Shown here: positions 44,389-52,561 of the stretch, piece by piece
How the letters are laid out: every line of letters starts with the position of its first letter
How positions within the stretch are numbered: the first letter of the stretch is position 1
Source: Pannonibacter carbonis
Lineage (GTDB): Bacteria; Pseudomonadota; Alphaproteobacteria; Rhizobiales; Stappiaceae
Reading direction: 5' to 3'
NCBI RefSeq assembly: GCF_003012935.1
Contig: NZ_PUDR01000008.1
Location: forward strand, 124,001 to 188,000
DNA length: 64,000 bases
The notes under the pieces: generated by a model
Database searches by the model: none
What the model saw: the letters and a program-made list of their open reading frames with translations, nothing else
Told to the model about the DNA's origin: nothing
Program-made: the position numbers and the translations under genes

Positions 44389-45516
44389 ATGTTGAGAATC
44401 CCCGCCGCGCTCGTTGCCCTGTCCCTGCTGACGGCCGGGGGCGCGCGTGGTGAAACGACTGTTCAGCCTGTTCAGGTCGGGCAGCCGGCTCAGGTTGCGG
44501 CTACCTACGGGGATTATGCGCGCGCGAGCCTTGAGGGCTACATCCGTCCGGCGATGGGACGGTTTGCCACTGATGCCGCACGGCTGCCCGATGCCGTGCA
44601 GGGGGCTTGCGTGGACGGTGATGACAGCGCCCGCGAGGAATTCCGCGCGGTGTACGGGGCAACGCTGGCGTCCTTTGCCCGAATCAGCTTTCTGCGGTTC
44701 GGCCCTCTCGCGGAAGGTAACCGGCTGGAGCGGCTGGCCTTCATGCCGGATGCGCGTGGTGTTGCCCAGCGACAGGTGCGCAAGATCCTGGCCGACAGGG
44801 ATCCGACCGCTGCGACCGCAGAGCAGCTTGCTGGCAAGAGCGTGGCCGTGCAGGGGCTGACGGCCCTTCAGCTCGTTGCCTTTGATGACGCTGGAGCCGT
44901 AATGCTGGGCGGGCAGGGAGAGGATGCTGGTTTTGCCTGTGCCTATTCTCTCGCCATTGCCACGAATGTCGCGACCATCGCCGGCGAGCTGACCCGGGAC
45001 TGGGCTGACCCGGCCGGTTTTTCCGGGGAACTGCTTGGCCCCGGGCCTGAACGGCCACGTCTGAAGAGCGAGAAGGAAGCGGCGGAGCTGATCTTCAACG
45101 CACTGGTCACCGGCTTCGTAATCGTCCGCGATCAGGATCTGTTGCCGGCGCTGGCGAGCGGACCGGACAGTGCAAAGCCAGGACGCCTGCCCTTTGCTCG
45201 CTCCGGCTTTACGCTGGCCTATCTGTCGGCGGAGATCGGCGGGCTGGCAGAGGCGCTGGAAGCGGGCGGCTATGAGCGCGGGCTCGACAGCGAGGGTGTC
45301 TGGATCCCGGCTTCGCTCGAGTTCGAGTTCGGCAATGCGCTGAAGATGCTGGCACGCCTGCGCGAGCCGATGCGCGTGACCCTTGCCGAGCCGGAAACGC
45401 ATGCCGGACTGTCCAATGTTGCGCTCGTGCTGAAAGGCCTGCGCGACACGGTGGCGCTCAATCTCGCCGGGTCGCTGAACCTTTCCGGAGGCTTCAATGC
45501 GCTGGACGGGGACTGA
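44389..45516 (+). CDS. second imelysin-family protein
   Basis: A 375-residue exported protein with an N-terminal signal sequence (ALVALSLLTAGGARGE). Imelysin-like helical repeats are visible (YGATLASFARISFLRFGPL; ADRDPTAATAEQLAGKSVAVQGLTALQLVAFDD), but the GxHxxE motif is degraded (QGLTALQLVAFDD), so it may lack the metal site of its paralogue. It begins one base after the di-heme oxidoreductase stop, implying translational coupling. It overlaps the next gene by 20 bp. Confidence 0.82.
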   Translation: MLRIPAALVALSLLTAGGARGETTVQPVQVGQPAQVAATYGDYARASLEGYIRPAMGRFATDAARLPDAVQGACVDGDDSAREEFRAVYGATLASFARISFLRFGPLAEGNRLERLAFMPDARGVAQRQVRKILADRDPTAATAEQLAGKSVAVQGLTALQLVAFDDAGAVMLGGQGEDAGFACAYSLAIATNVATIAGELTRDWADPAGFSGELLGPGPERPRLKSEKEAAELIFNALVTGFVIVRDQDLLPALASGPDSAKPGRLPFARSGFTLAYLSAEIGGLAEALEAGGYERGLDSEGVWIPASLEFEFGNALKMLARLREPMRVTLAEPETHAGLSNVALVLKGLRDTVALNLAGSLNLSGGFNALDGD

Positions 45517-46651
45517 GGCGGCGGTTCTGAACCGCCGCAGCTTTCTCTCCGGCCTTGCCGCAGCCGGTCTCCTGCCGCTGTTGCCGGATCGCGCGGCGGC
45601 GGCTCTCGGGGCGGGAGATCCGGATGAACCGCTTTTTGCCAGCGCGCGGCGCAATGCGGACGGACGCCATGCCGTCGCGATCCTGACGGCTGACGGCCGG
45701 GACGTGCTGGACGTGCCGCTGCCCGACCGGGGCCACGGCATCGCCCTGTCGCCGGACCGCAGCCGCTTCGTCACCTTCGCACGCCGGCCGGGCCAGTTCC
45801 TGATGCTTGTCGACCGCGAAGAACGGCAGGCGCCACAGGTGACGAGCGCCGAACTGGGGCGTCACTACTATGGCCACGGGGTGTTTTCCGCCGACGGACG
45901 GCTGGTCTATGCGGTCGAGAACGCATTCGGCCCCGTCGGTGAGGAAACGCGCGGCCGCGTCGGCGTCTATGATGCAAGCGGCGAGCGCCTTATCCGGATC
46001 GGCGAGTTCGACACCCATGGCGTCGGGCCGCATGACATCCTGCTGGCCGAGGAGGGCCGGGTGCTGGTGGTCGCCAATGGCGGTATCGACACGCATCCGG
46101 TCACGGGGCGCGACATGCTCAATCTCGACCGGATGCAGCCGTCGATTGCCCGCATCGATGCTGCGAGCGGCGACCTGCTTGGGCTCTTCAGGCTGCCGCC
46201 GGACCTGTCTCAAGTATCATTGCGCCACATGGCGCTGGATGCGGCCGGATCAGTCTGGATCGGCGGACAGTTCGAGGGCGACGCGGGATTGACCCCGCCC
46301 CTGGTCGCCAGACTGTCGAGGGAGGGCGGCCTGTCGGTGGTGGATGTGCCCGAGGGATTGCTGAAGCGGCTCGGCAACTATGTCGGCTCGGTGGCGGTGA
46401 ATGCGCCGGCCGGGCTCGTCGCCCTGTCCAGTCCGCGCGGCGGCCATGTGCTTTATCTGTCGGCCGCTGACGGAACGCCGGTCGGCAGCCATCCCATTGC
46501 TGATGTCTGCGGGCTGGCCCCGCTCGACGACGGGTTCCTGGTTTCCGATGGTGCGGGTGGCCTTGCCTTCGGCACGGGCCGCGAGCCGGCGGCTGAGCCC
46601 TATGCCCGGCCGGCGGGTGTGTCCTGGGACAATCACATGGCTGCGCTGTAG
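45497..46651 (+). CDS. DUF1513 family protein, Tat-exported beta-propeller
   Basis: A 384-residue protein with a twin-arginine signal (LNRRSFLSGLAAAGLLPLL) and a beta-propeller-like body: SPDRSRFVTFARRPG, YGHGVFSADGRLVYAVEN, THGVGPHDILL and RHMALDAAGSVWIGGQ. DUF1513 proteins are the usual fourth gene in imelysin/di-heme oxidoreductase operons and are thought to act in periplasmic iron handling, function unproven. The 20-bp overlap with the preceding imelysin gene indicates one transcript. Its stop codon lies in a hairpin sequence duplicated on the other side of a downstream repeat. Confidence 0.85.
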   Translation: MRWTGTEAAVLNRRSFLSGLAAAGLLPLLPDRAAAALGAGDPDEPLFASARRNADGRHAVAILTADGRDVLDVPLPDRGHGIALSPDRSRFVTFARRPGQFLMLVDREERQAPQVTSAELGRHYYGHGVFSADGRLVYAVENAFGPVGEETRGRVGVYDASGERLIRIGEFDTHGVGPHDILLAEEGRVLVVANGGIDTHPVTGRDMLNLDRMQPSIARIDAASGDLLGLFRLPPDLSQVSLRHMALDAAGSVWIGGQFEGDAGLTPPLVARLSREGGLSVVDVPEGLLKRLGNYVGSVAVNAPAGLVALSSPRGGHVLYLSAADGTPVGSHPIADVCGLAPLDDGFLVSDGAGGLAFGTGREPAAEPYARPAGVSWDNHMAAL

Positions 46652-46667
46652 CCCAGACGCAGAGTGA

Positions 46668-46835
46668 TGACAAACCCTTCCATCGTCTTCCCGGACGCAG
46701 CGAAGCGGAGATCCGGGACCGGAGAGCCTAGGTCTCTCCGGGATTTGCTGGATGAAAAATGGAGGTCTCGACTCTCCGGTCCCGGCTCGGCGCTGCGCTT
46801 GGCCGGGATGACTGCGGAGACGTTGAAGTTTGTCA
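46668..46835. repeat. TGACAAACC-ended palindromic repeat after the DUF1513 gene
   Basis: A 168-bp element with the same inner sequence as the copy at 38.4 kb (GGGACCGGAGAGCC / GACTCTCCGGTCCCGG; GGCCGGGATGAC). Thirteen identical bases, TGGCTGCGCTGTA, flank it at 46638-46650 and 46844-46856; the left copy contains the end of the DUF1513 gene, the right forms GGCTGCG/CGCAGCC. Confidence 0.85.
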
Positions 46836-46880
46836 TCAAGCTCTGGCTGCGCTGTAACGCAGCCGCATGATCGTCAGTCC

Positions 46881-47948
46881 CTACCGCTCCCGCGCCATCA
46901 GCCAGATGAAGAACACCCCGCCGACGAGGCCGGTGACGATGCCGATGGGCATGTCCTCGGGTGCCATGATCACACGGGCGCAGATGTCGGCGAGGATCAG
47001 GAACAGGGCTCCGGCCAGCGCCGACAGCGGGATGACGCGAGCATTGTCGCCCCCGGCAATCAGGCGCACCAGATGCGGCATCATGAGGCCGACGAAGCCG
47101 ATGATGCCGGAGAAGGCAACGCAAACCCCCGTGACGAGCGCTCCGGCGACAAACACCGACAGGCGCAGCCGCGTGACAGGCACGCCAAGGGTCGAGGCGG
47201 TCTCGTCGCCGAGGGTGACGGCGTTGAGCGCGCCAGCCTTGAACCACAGCCACAGGCCACAGGGCACCAGCACCGCAAGCGGATAGATCAGGTGGTTCCA
47301 TTGCGCGAGGCCGAGCCCGCCCAGCATCCAGAACACCACCGTGTGGGTGGCCTTCGGATCGGCCAGGAAGATCAGGATGTTGGCCAGCGCCATGATGATG
47401 AAGGAGACGGCGACGCCGGCCAGCACCAGCCGGTCCGGCGAGCCGGCGCGGGCGACCTTCACCACGCCCAGCACGATGGCGGTTGCTACCAGCGCACCGG
47501 CAAAGGCCAGCAGCGGCACGGTCAGGAGACCAAGGAACAGCCCCGTGTGCAGCAGCGCCAGGATGGCACCGAAGGCCGCGCCCGACGAAATGCCAAGCAG
47601 GTGCGGATCAGCCAGAGGGTTGCGGGTGACCGACTGCAGCACCGCGCCGGTGACGGCAAGTCCGGCTCCGACAAGGGCGGCGAGCAGCGCCCGGGGGAAG
47701 CGGATGTCCCAGACAATCGCCTCCCGGGCCGTTGTCCAGGTCTTGGTCACGGAGCCGGGCAGAAGCTTGTTGGCGACGATCCCGGCGACGTCGCCGAGGG
47801 GCACGGAAATGGCCCCCACGGCGACGGCGGTCATAATGGCAAGGACGAGGAGGCCCAGGCCGATCACGCCGGTGAGCAGCACCGGCCAGAGCCGGTGTTG
47901 CTCGCCCGGAACGGCGGCCGCTGCCTCACTTTCCAGCGAAACCGTCAA
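46881..47948 (-). CDS. btuC: FecCD/BtuC-type ABC permease, predicted cobalamin or corrinoid importer
   Basis: A 355-residue permease with about ten transmembrane helices; RFPRALLAALVGAGLAVTGAVLQ, NPLADPHLLGISSGAAFGA and GIIGFVGLMMPHLVRLI are FecCD family signatures. The start is taken as TTG 47948, with GGAG 7 nt upstream; it overlaps the end of btuF by 23 bp. Being in a cobalamin-riboswitch operon makes a B12 or corrinoid role more likely than siderophore uptake. It is the last gene of the operon; a palindromic repeat lies downstream. Confidence 0.88.
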   Translation of the reverse strand: MTVSLESEAAAAVPGEQHRLWPVLLTGVIGLGLLVLAIMTAVAVGAISVPLGDVAGIVANKLLPGSVTKTWTTAREAIVWDIRFPRALLAALVGAGLAVTGAVLQSVTRNPLADPHLLGISSGAAFGAILALLHTGLFLGLLTVPLLAFAGALVATAIVLGVVKVARAGSPDRLVLAGVAVSFIIMALANILIFLADPKATHTVVFWMLGGLGLAQWNHLIYPLAVLVPCGLWLWFKAGALNAVTLGDETASTLGVPVTRLRLSVFVAGALVTGVCVAFSGIIGFVGLMMPHLVRLIAGGDNARVIPLSALAGALFLILADICARVIMAPEDMPIGIVTGLVGGVFFIWLMARER

Positions 47949-48861
47949 CGAGCTTCTCCACGGCGCGGATGTTGCGGGGGCCAGGCGTCGCCTCGACATA
48001 TTCGAGCACCACGAAGCGGTCATTCTTCACGGCATCGACATTGGCGAAGGCCGGGTTGGCCTTGAGGAACGCGATCTTCTGCTCGGCGGTGACGTTGCCG
48101 TAGTTCACGATCACGATCACTTCCGGGTTGCGGTCGACCACGGGCTCCCAGGCGACGGTGGCCCAGCTCTTGTCCAGGTCGTCCATGATGTTCTTGCCGC
48201 CGGCAGCCTCGATCAGCGCTGTCGGCATGGCGTAGCGGCCGGAGGTGAAGGGGGTGTCCTCGCCGCTGTCATAGACGAAGACGCGCAAGGGATTGGACTT
48301 GTCGACCTTGGCGGTTGCCTCGGCCAGCTTTGCCTCGTAACCGGCAACCAATTCCTTCGCCTTGTCCTCGACGCCGAAAATGCGGCCGAGGTTGATCAGG
48401 TCGTTGTACATGTCGGCCATGGAGATCTTCTCCTTCGGGCCGATATGGATGCAGCTTTCGGTCAGTTCGTAGACCGCAATGCCGAAGGGGGCGAGGGTCT
48501 CGGGCGTGACCTCGCCGCCGACCTTCATGCCGTAGTTCCAGCCAGCGAAATAGAAGTCGGCTTCCGCACCGAGCAGCACTTCCTTGGTCGGGTATTTTTC
48601 CGAAAGCTCGGGCAGCTCGGTAACGCCCTTGCGCATTTCCTCATCCAGCGTCTTCCAGCCAGACACGCCGGTGTAGCCGGCCATGCGGTCGGTCAGGCCG
48701 AGCACCAGCATCATTTCGGTGAGGTTGACGTCGTTGGAAATGGCGCGCTTCGGCGCGGCCTCGAAGGTCACGTCGCGGTTGCAGCTCTTCACGTTCACCG
48801 GATAGGCCGCGGCGGCCACGGTGGAGAGCAGGAAGGCGGCGAGGGCAAGTTTCAGACGCAT
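47926..48861 (-). CDS. btuF: periplasmic ABC substrate-binding protein (BtuF-like)
   Basis: A 311-residue protein with Sec signal (LALAAFLLSTVAAAAYP). The class III (two-lobe, helix-hinge) fold is indicated by PKRAISNDVNLTEMMLVLGL, ADFYFAGWNYGMKVGG and the C-terminal lobe AMPTALIEAAGGKNIMDDLDKSWATVAWEPVVDRNPEVIVIVNYG. The family binds siderophores, heme or corrinoids; the operon context favours corrinoids. It lies 16 bp after btuD. Confidence 0.86.
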   Translation of the reverse strand: MRLKLALAAFLLSTVAAAAYPVNVKSCNRDVTFEAAPKRAISNDVNLTEMMLVLGLTDRMAGYTGVSGWKTLDEEMRKGVTELPELSEKYPTKEVLLGAEADFYFAGWNYGMKVGGEVTPETLAPFGIAVYELTESCIHIGPKEKISMADMYNDLINLGRIFGVEDKAKELVAGYEAKLAEATAKVDKSNPLRVFVYDSGEDTPFTSGRYAMPTALIEAAGGKNIMDDLDKSWATVAWEPVVDRNPEVIVIVNYGNVTAEQKIAFLKANPAFANVDAVKNDRFVVLEYVEATPGPRNIRAVEKLVDGFAGK

Positions 48862-48877
48862 GTCAGGGTCTCTTCAG

Positions 48878-49645
48878 TCACAGGTGAAAGGAGAAGCGGG
48901 GATGTTGTCCGCTGAGATCGATCCGCGAGCGCACGGCAAAAGCGCCCGCGATGTGGGTTTCGGTGAAGACCTCGGCGGGCGCGCCCTCGGTCAGGACGCG
49001 GCCGCCAGCGAGCAGCAGCACGCGATCGGCGTATTCGGCGGCGAGCGTCAGGTCGTGCAGGGTGGTGATGACCGTGAGGCCAAGGCCCCGCAGCAGCGCC
49101 ATCAGCTCGAGCTGGTGGCGGATGTCGAGGTGGTTGGTCGGCTCGTCCAGGATCAGCAGCTTGGGCGCCTGGGCCAGCGCCCGGGCCACCATCACGCGCT
49201 GGCGCTCGCCGCCCGACAGGGTGCCGAAGGGCCGTTCGGCCAGAGCGTTGAGATGCAGGCGGGCGAGCGCATGGGCAATCGCATCGCGGTCGGCCGAACC
49301 GGCCGCGCTGAGACCGCGCTGATGCGGCAGGCGCCCGAGCGCCACGATCTGGCGCACGGTCAGGGCAAAGTCCGTCGGCTGCTCCTGCAGCACGGCAGCA
49401 ATCCGGCAGGCGACATCGCGGGCGGGCAGGCTCCAGATGTCGGTGCCTTCCAGCCGGACCTGCCCGCGGCGGGGACGATGGAAGCGGTAGAGCAGCCGCA
49501 GCAGCGACGACTTGCCGGCTCCGTTGGCGCCGCAGATCGCCAGAACCTCGCCCTGGTTGAGCGTGAGGTTGATGTCGGCCAGGAGGTCAGGCCGGCCGCG
49601 CGGTCCCCAGCAGAGGCCTTCCGCCTCGAAAAAGGGCGCGCTCAT
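48878..49645 (-). CDS. btuD: ABC transporter ATP-binding protein (BtuD/FecE-like)
   Basis: A 255-residue ATPase with Walker A GANGAGKSS, signature LSGGERQRVMVARAL, Walker B LLILDEPTNHLD and H-loop TTLHDLTLAAEYAD. ATG 49645 overlaps the stop of the DUF1636 gene (ATGA), giving translational coupling. Energises the importer with BtuC and BtuF. Confidence 0.9.
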   Translation of the reverse strand: MSAPFFEAEGLCWGPRGRPDLLADINLTLNQGEVLAICGANGAGKSSLLRLLYRFHRPRRGQVRLEGTDIWSLPARDVACRIAAVLQEQPTDFALTVRQIVALGRLPHQRGLSAAGSADRDAIAHALARLHLNALAERPFGTLSGGERQRVMVARALAQAPKLLILDEPTNHLDIRHQLELMALLRGLGLTVITTLHDLTLAAEYADRVLLLAGGRVLTEGAPAEVFTETHIAGAFAVRSRIDLSGQHPRFSFHL

Positions 49646-50088
49646 GTGCAGGCATCGGCATCCGGGGGCAGCACCCGGCCGGAGGCGGGGATGCGCGCGA
49701 GGGCGGTCCGGGCCAGCTTGCCGGGCCGCTCCGAGGCCTTGCACCAGCCGTCCGGCAGCGCTTCGTACTGGCGGGCAAAGCGGGCAATGTCCTCGGCATC
49801 GGTGAGGTCCATGTCGCCGAAGAGCCAGGTGGTCTTGTCCTGCGACTGGAGGGCGATGGCGCAGGGACGACCGCAGGCGGCCATGCACTCGATGCCGCCG
49901 ACGCGCCAGGCAGCGTCTGCAGCCATCTGTGCAGTTAGCTCTGCCAGAAGTGCCTTGCCAGGGCGGTCTTCACTGCCGCGCGGGCGGCATGTCACGCAGA
50001 CCACGAGCTCGTGCGTCGGCTCGGTGGACAAGGTCCGGTCGTCGCCGGGAATAGGGGAATGGGCCGTAACCGGCCGCTGAATGGTCAC
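49642..50088 (-). CDS. DUF1636 family cysteine-rich protein
   Basis: A 148-residue cytosolic protein of thioredoxin-like ferredoxin character: four conserved cysteines in LVVCVTCRPRG and GGIECMAACGRPCAIAL. The family occurs next to cobalamin genes and importers in alphaproteobacteria and may carry a [2Fe-2S] cluster; the role is unproven. The GTG start at 50088 has AGGAG 7 nt upstream and is the first codon after the riboswitch. The frame extends upstream through the riboswitch but that part is not coding. Confidence 0.82.
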   Translation of the reverse strand: MTIQRPVTAHSPIPGDDRTLSTEPTHELVVCVTCRPRGSEDRPGKALLAELTAQMAADAAWRVGGIECMAACGRPCAIALQSQDKTTWLFGDMDLTDAEDIARFARQYEALPDGWCKASERPGKLARTALARIPASGRVLPPDADACT

Positions 50089-50138
50089 CGAATTTCTCCT
50101 TCCGGGGCACCCCGCCCGGTGGCTGTTGTGGGTCGGTG

Positions 50139-50342
50139 ATGGCAGGTCTCCTGACTTGCGGGTCGTCGCCTTGCCCTGCCTTCCCATCCCGCGCCGGTCG
50201 TGTGGCACTTGGGACAGTGGCTGTCTGGGGTCGGCTCGCCGCCTACAGTTGCGGGGGCAGTCACGGACTTGGCGCCTGTTGGCTACACCGTACCGTGTTC
50301 CCTTTTCACCCGGCAAAGCGCTTGTTCGCCGGGAACCATCAC
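50139..50342 (-). ncRNA. cobalamin (B12) riboswitch
   Basis: On the minus strand the B12-box elements occur in order: GGTGAAAAGGGAACACGGT, GACTGCCCCCGCAACTGTA, CACTGTCCC, GGGAAGGC and the terminal AAGTCAGGAGACCTGCC. Downstream, CCGGGCGGGGTGCCCCGG folds next to the AGGAG of the DUF1636 gene, a plausible translational expression platform. It controls the DUF1636-btuDFC operon. Confidence 0.93.
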
Positions 50343-50450
50343 GGCGAATGATCAGGGCAGGGGCGTGTGTTGTCAAGGCGATGTCACCGGGTTTGGACGA
50401 GAGCACCCGGTGTTTATATGTAATGTAATTACGTTACAAGCGCGGACTGT

Positions 50451-51149
50451 CTATCCGGCGTCCATCGCGATGGAGAAGTACTGTGTGCCGGACCAGCGCA
50501 ACGTCCAGCTGGCCCCCGGCCGAACGTTCTGGATGATGCCAGGATCGAAGGCGACAAAGCAGCGGCCGCCAGGCTGGCGCACGGACGGGTAGAGCAGTCC
50601 GCGATGTCCCTGACGGCGCAGATCGGCCGCCAGCGCCTGGCCAGCCGGATAGCCGGCCGCCGGTTCCGCCGCCAGCGCCGGGTGCTCGGGCGTGTCTGTC
50701 AGGTCCGGAAAGTCGCCGATGAAGTCGGCGAGGAGTTCCACATAGGCGGCCTCTTCGTGGAAATGGCCGATGTAGGAGAGTTCCCGCGTGCGGTGAAACC
50801 CCACCTCGGCGGCGGAGGTCAATGGATCATAGGCACAATACCACGCGCCGCGGTCGCCGCCGTTGAAGCGGTTGCCGGTTGGCCGCGTGTAGACAAACGC
50901 GGCGTTGATATGGGTCTCGCCATAGAGGGCGAGATCGGCCTTGCGGCGGAAGAACGCCAACTCCCGCCTGTCGATGCCGGGGCTGCCCTCCCGCTCGGCC
51001 TTCAGCCGCGCGTTGGTCAGGCCCTCCAACTCGGCCAGGATTTCCGCTTCCCGGTCGCTGTCGACAAGACCGCGCAGCACGGGCGGCTTGTGGTGCGTCT
51101 TCGAGATCAGCCGGATCAGGGCGCGGTCGGCGATCGCGGTAAGCTTCAC
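50451..51149 (-). CDS. RES-domain toxin (NAD-degrading type)
   Basis: A 232-residue cytosolic toxin. The RES core RPTGNRFNGGDRGAWYCAYDPLTSAAEVG carries the conserved Arg, Tyr and Glu, with the Ser of RGLLYPSVRQPGG; characterised members phosphorolyse or hydrolyse NAD+. The GTG start at 51149 overlaps the antitoxin stop (GTGA). The upstream open frame is a shadow of the antitoxin gene. Confidence 0.87.
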   Translation of the reverse strand: MKLTAIADRALIRLISKTHHKPPVLRGLVDSDREAEILAELEGLTNARLKAEREGSPGIDRRELAFFRRKADLALYGETHINAAFVYTRPTGNRFNGGDRGAWYCAYDPLTSAAEVGFHRTRELSYIGHFHEEAAYVELLADFIGDFPDLTDTPEHPALAAEPAAGYPAGQALAADLRRQGHRGLLYPSVRQPGGRCFVAFDPGIIQNVRPGASWTLRWSGTQYFSIAMDAG

Positions 51150-51535
51150 GCGCCACCTCGGAGGGCATCGAGATAGGTCCGCACGCTGAGGATCTTCGGC
51201 AGGCCGCCGTCGATCATCGCGTCGACCGGGCGCTGGCCGTCGAATTCCGGCCCGGTGTTGGGCAGCTTGATCCAGCGGTCGGCAAGATCCGGACTGAAGT
51301 AGAGCTGCAGCGACTTGTAGATGCCGATGAGGGCACTGAGGCGCAACAGCTGATCGCGGGTCAGCTCGCCGCGGAAGCTCGCGGACTTGGCGCGTTTCCA
51401 GGAGGAGTCCGACATGTCGCAAAGACCGGCGGCCTCGCGAACCGTCAACGACCAGGCGTCGGCGACGCGGCTGTAGGCCTTGAGGCCGACGGCCTGAAGG
51501 TCGTCGACGGGCCGGGGCTTGAGGGCAGCTTCCAT
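51146..51535 (-). CDS. Xre/MbcA/ParS-type antitoxin
   Basis: A 129-residue protein with an N-terminal helix-turn-helix-like region (TVREAAGLCDMSDSSWKRAKSA) and the C-terminal MbcA/ParS toxin-binding motif (RWIKLPNTGPEFDGQRPVDAMIDGG, then TYLDALRGGA). It neutralises the RES toxin and probably represses its own promoter. ATG at 51535 follows a palindromic operator candidate. Confidence 0.88.
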   Translation of the reverse strand: MEAALKPRPVDDLQAVGLKAYSRVADAWSLTVREAAGLCDMSDSSWKRAKSASFRGELTRDQLLRLSALIGIYKSLQLYFSPDLADRWIKLPNTGPEFDGQRPVDAMIDGGLPKILSVRTYLDALRGGA

Positions 51536-51573
51536 GCGGTCACCGTGCCAATGCGGTTCAATACTCTAAAATA

Positions 51574-51607
51574 GATCATATGGACCATAATACAAGGTCA
51601 AATGATC
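51574..51607. promoter_or_regulatory. inverted-repeat operator candidate of the toxin-antitoxin pair
   Basis: GATCATATGGACC (51574-51586) and GGTCAAATGATC (51596-51607) form an imperfect inverted repeat 38 bp upstream of the antitoxin start, in an AT-rich promoter-like stretch. It is also just beyond the 3' end of the response regulator gene. Confidence 0.55.
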
Positions 51608-51610
51608 CAG

Positions 51611-52561
51611 TTAGAGGTCCCGAAGCACCTCGCTGGCCCGGACGGCGGCGGAGGCGCGGTTCTCGACGCCGAGTTTGACGTAGATCTGCTCGAGGTGCTT
51701 GTTCACCGTGCGCGGGCTGAGGCCGAGAATGTCGCCGATGTCCTTGTTGGGCTTGCCGCGCGAGATCCAGGTCAGGACGTCCGCCTCGCGCGGGGTGAGA
51801 CCGAAGCGCTGGCGCAGGGCGTCCGTCTGGCCGGGGTGGCTGGCGCTGGTCAGGCGGAACAGGTGCTCGTCGGCGCTGATCGAGCCGATGGGGGCGAATT
51901 CATACTGGCCGGCGGCCCCGAGGTCGAGCACCAGCGGGTCGGGCCGTCCTGTCGCCTGCCGGCTTGCGGTGGCGATCCAGCCGGCCAGCGCGGTTCGGAT
52001 ACGGTCCAGCGCGGTTTCGCCCACAGCAACGGTGCCCCGATCCAGGGCTTCGAGAACCTGGCTGGTCTGCGGTGTGGACCACTTGATGTTGCCATCCGCG
52101 CTGACGGCGATCAGGTGCCGGCCTGCGGCATCCAGCGCAATGCGGGCGCTCTGGACCTGTCGCGCATTGGCGAGGTGCACCCGGATGCGGGCCTGCAGCT
52201 CGTCGAGATTGATCGGCTTGGTGAGAAAGTCGACACCGCCGCTTTCCAGCGCATGCACCACATGCTCGGTCTCGCTGAGGCCGGTCATGAAGATCACCGG
52301 CACATGTTCCAGCCCGCGCCGGGCCTTGAGCAGGCGGCAGGTCTCGAAGCCGTCGGGTGCGGGCATCACTGCGTCCATCAGCACCATGTCCGGCGTGATG
52401 CGGTCGCAGATGGCCAGCGCGGCGGTGCCGGAGGTGGCGACCAGCACGGTGACGCCGGAGGTCTCCAGCGCCTTCGTCAGAAAGCCGAGGGTCTCGGGGG
52501 AATCATCCACCACGAGGACGATGTCGCGCGAGGCGGCGGGGGATCCGGCGGCGTCAGTCAT
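51611..52561 (-). CDS. response regulator with LuxR-type DNA-binding domain
   Basis: A 316-residue cytosolic transcription factor. The receiver domain (about 11-125) has DIVLVVDDSPETLGF, the phosphoacceptor Asp in DMVLMDAVMP and the K of DFLTKPINL. A middle segment of about 100 residues resembles a degenerate PAS or sensor region. The C-terminal LuxR helix-turn-helix is LTPREADVLTWISRGKPNKD followed by GLSPRTVNKHLEQIYVKLGV. ATG 52561 overlaps the kinase gene by 8 bp, so it is the partner of that kinase and probably regulates urt genes. Confidence 0.9.
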   Translation of the reverse strand: MTDAAGSPAASRDIVLVVDDSPETLGFLTKALETSGVTVLVATSGTAALAICDRITPDMVLMDAVMPAPDGFETCRLLKARRGLEHVPVIFMTGLSETEHVVHALESGGVDFLTKPINLDELQARIRVHLANARQVQSARIALDAAGRHLIAVSADGNIKWSTPQTSQVLEALDRGTVAVGETALDRIRTALAGWIATASRQATGRPDPLVLDLGAAGQYEFAPIGSISADEHLFRLTSASHPGQTDALRQRFGLTPREADVLTWISRGKPNKDIGDILGLSPRTVNKHLEQIYVKLGVENRASAAVRASEVLRDL

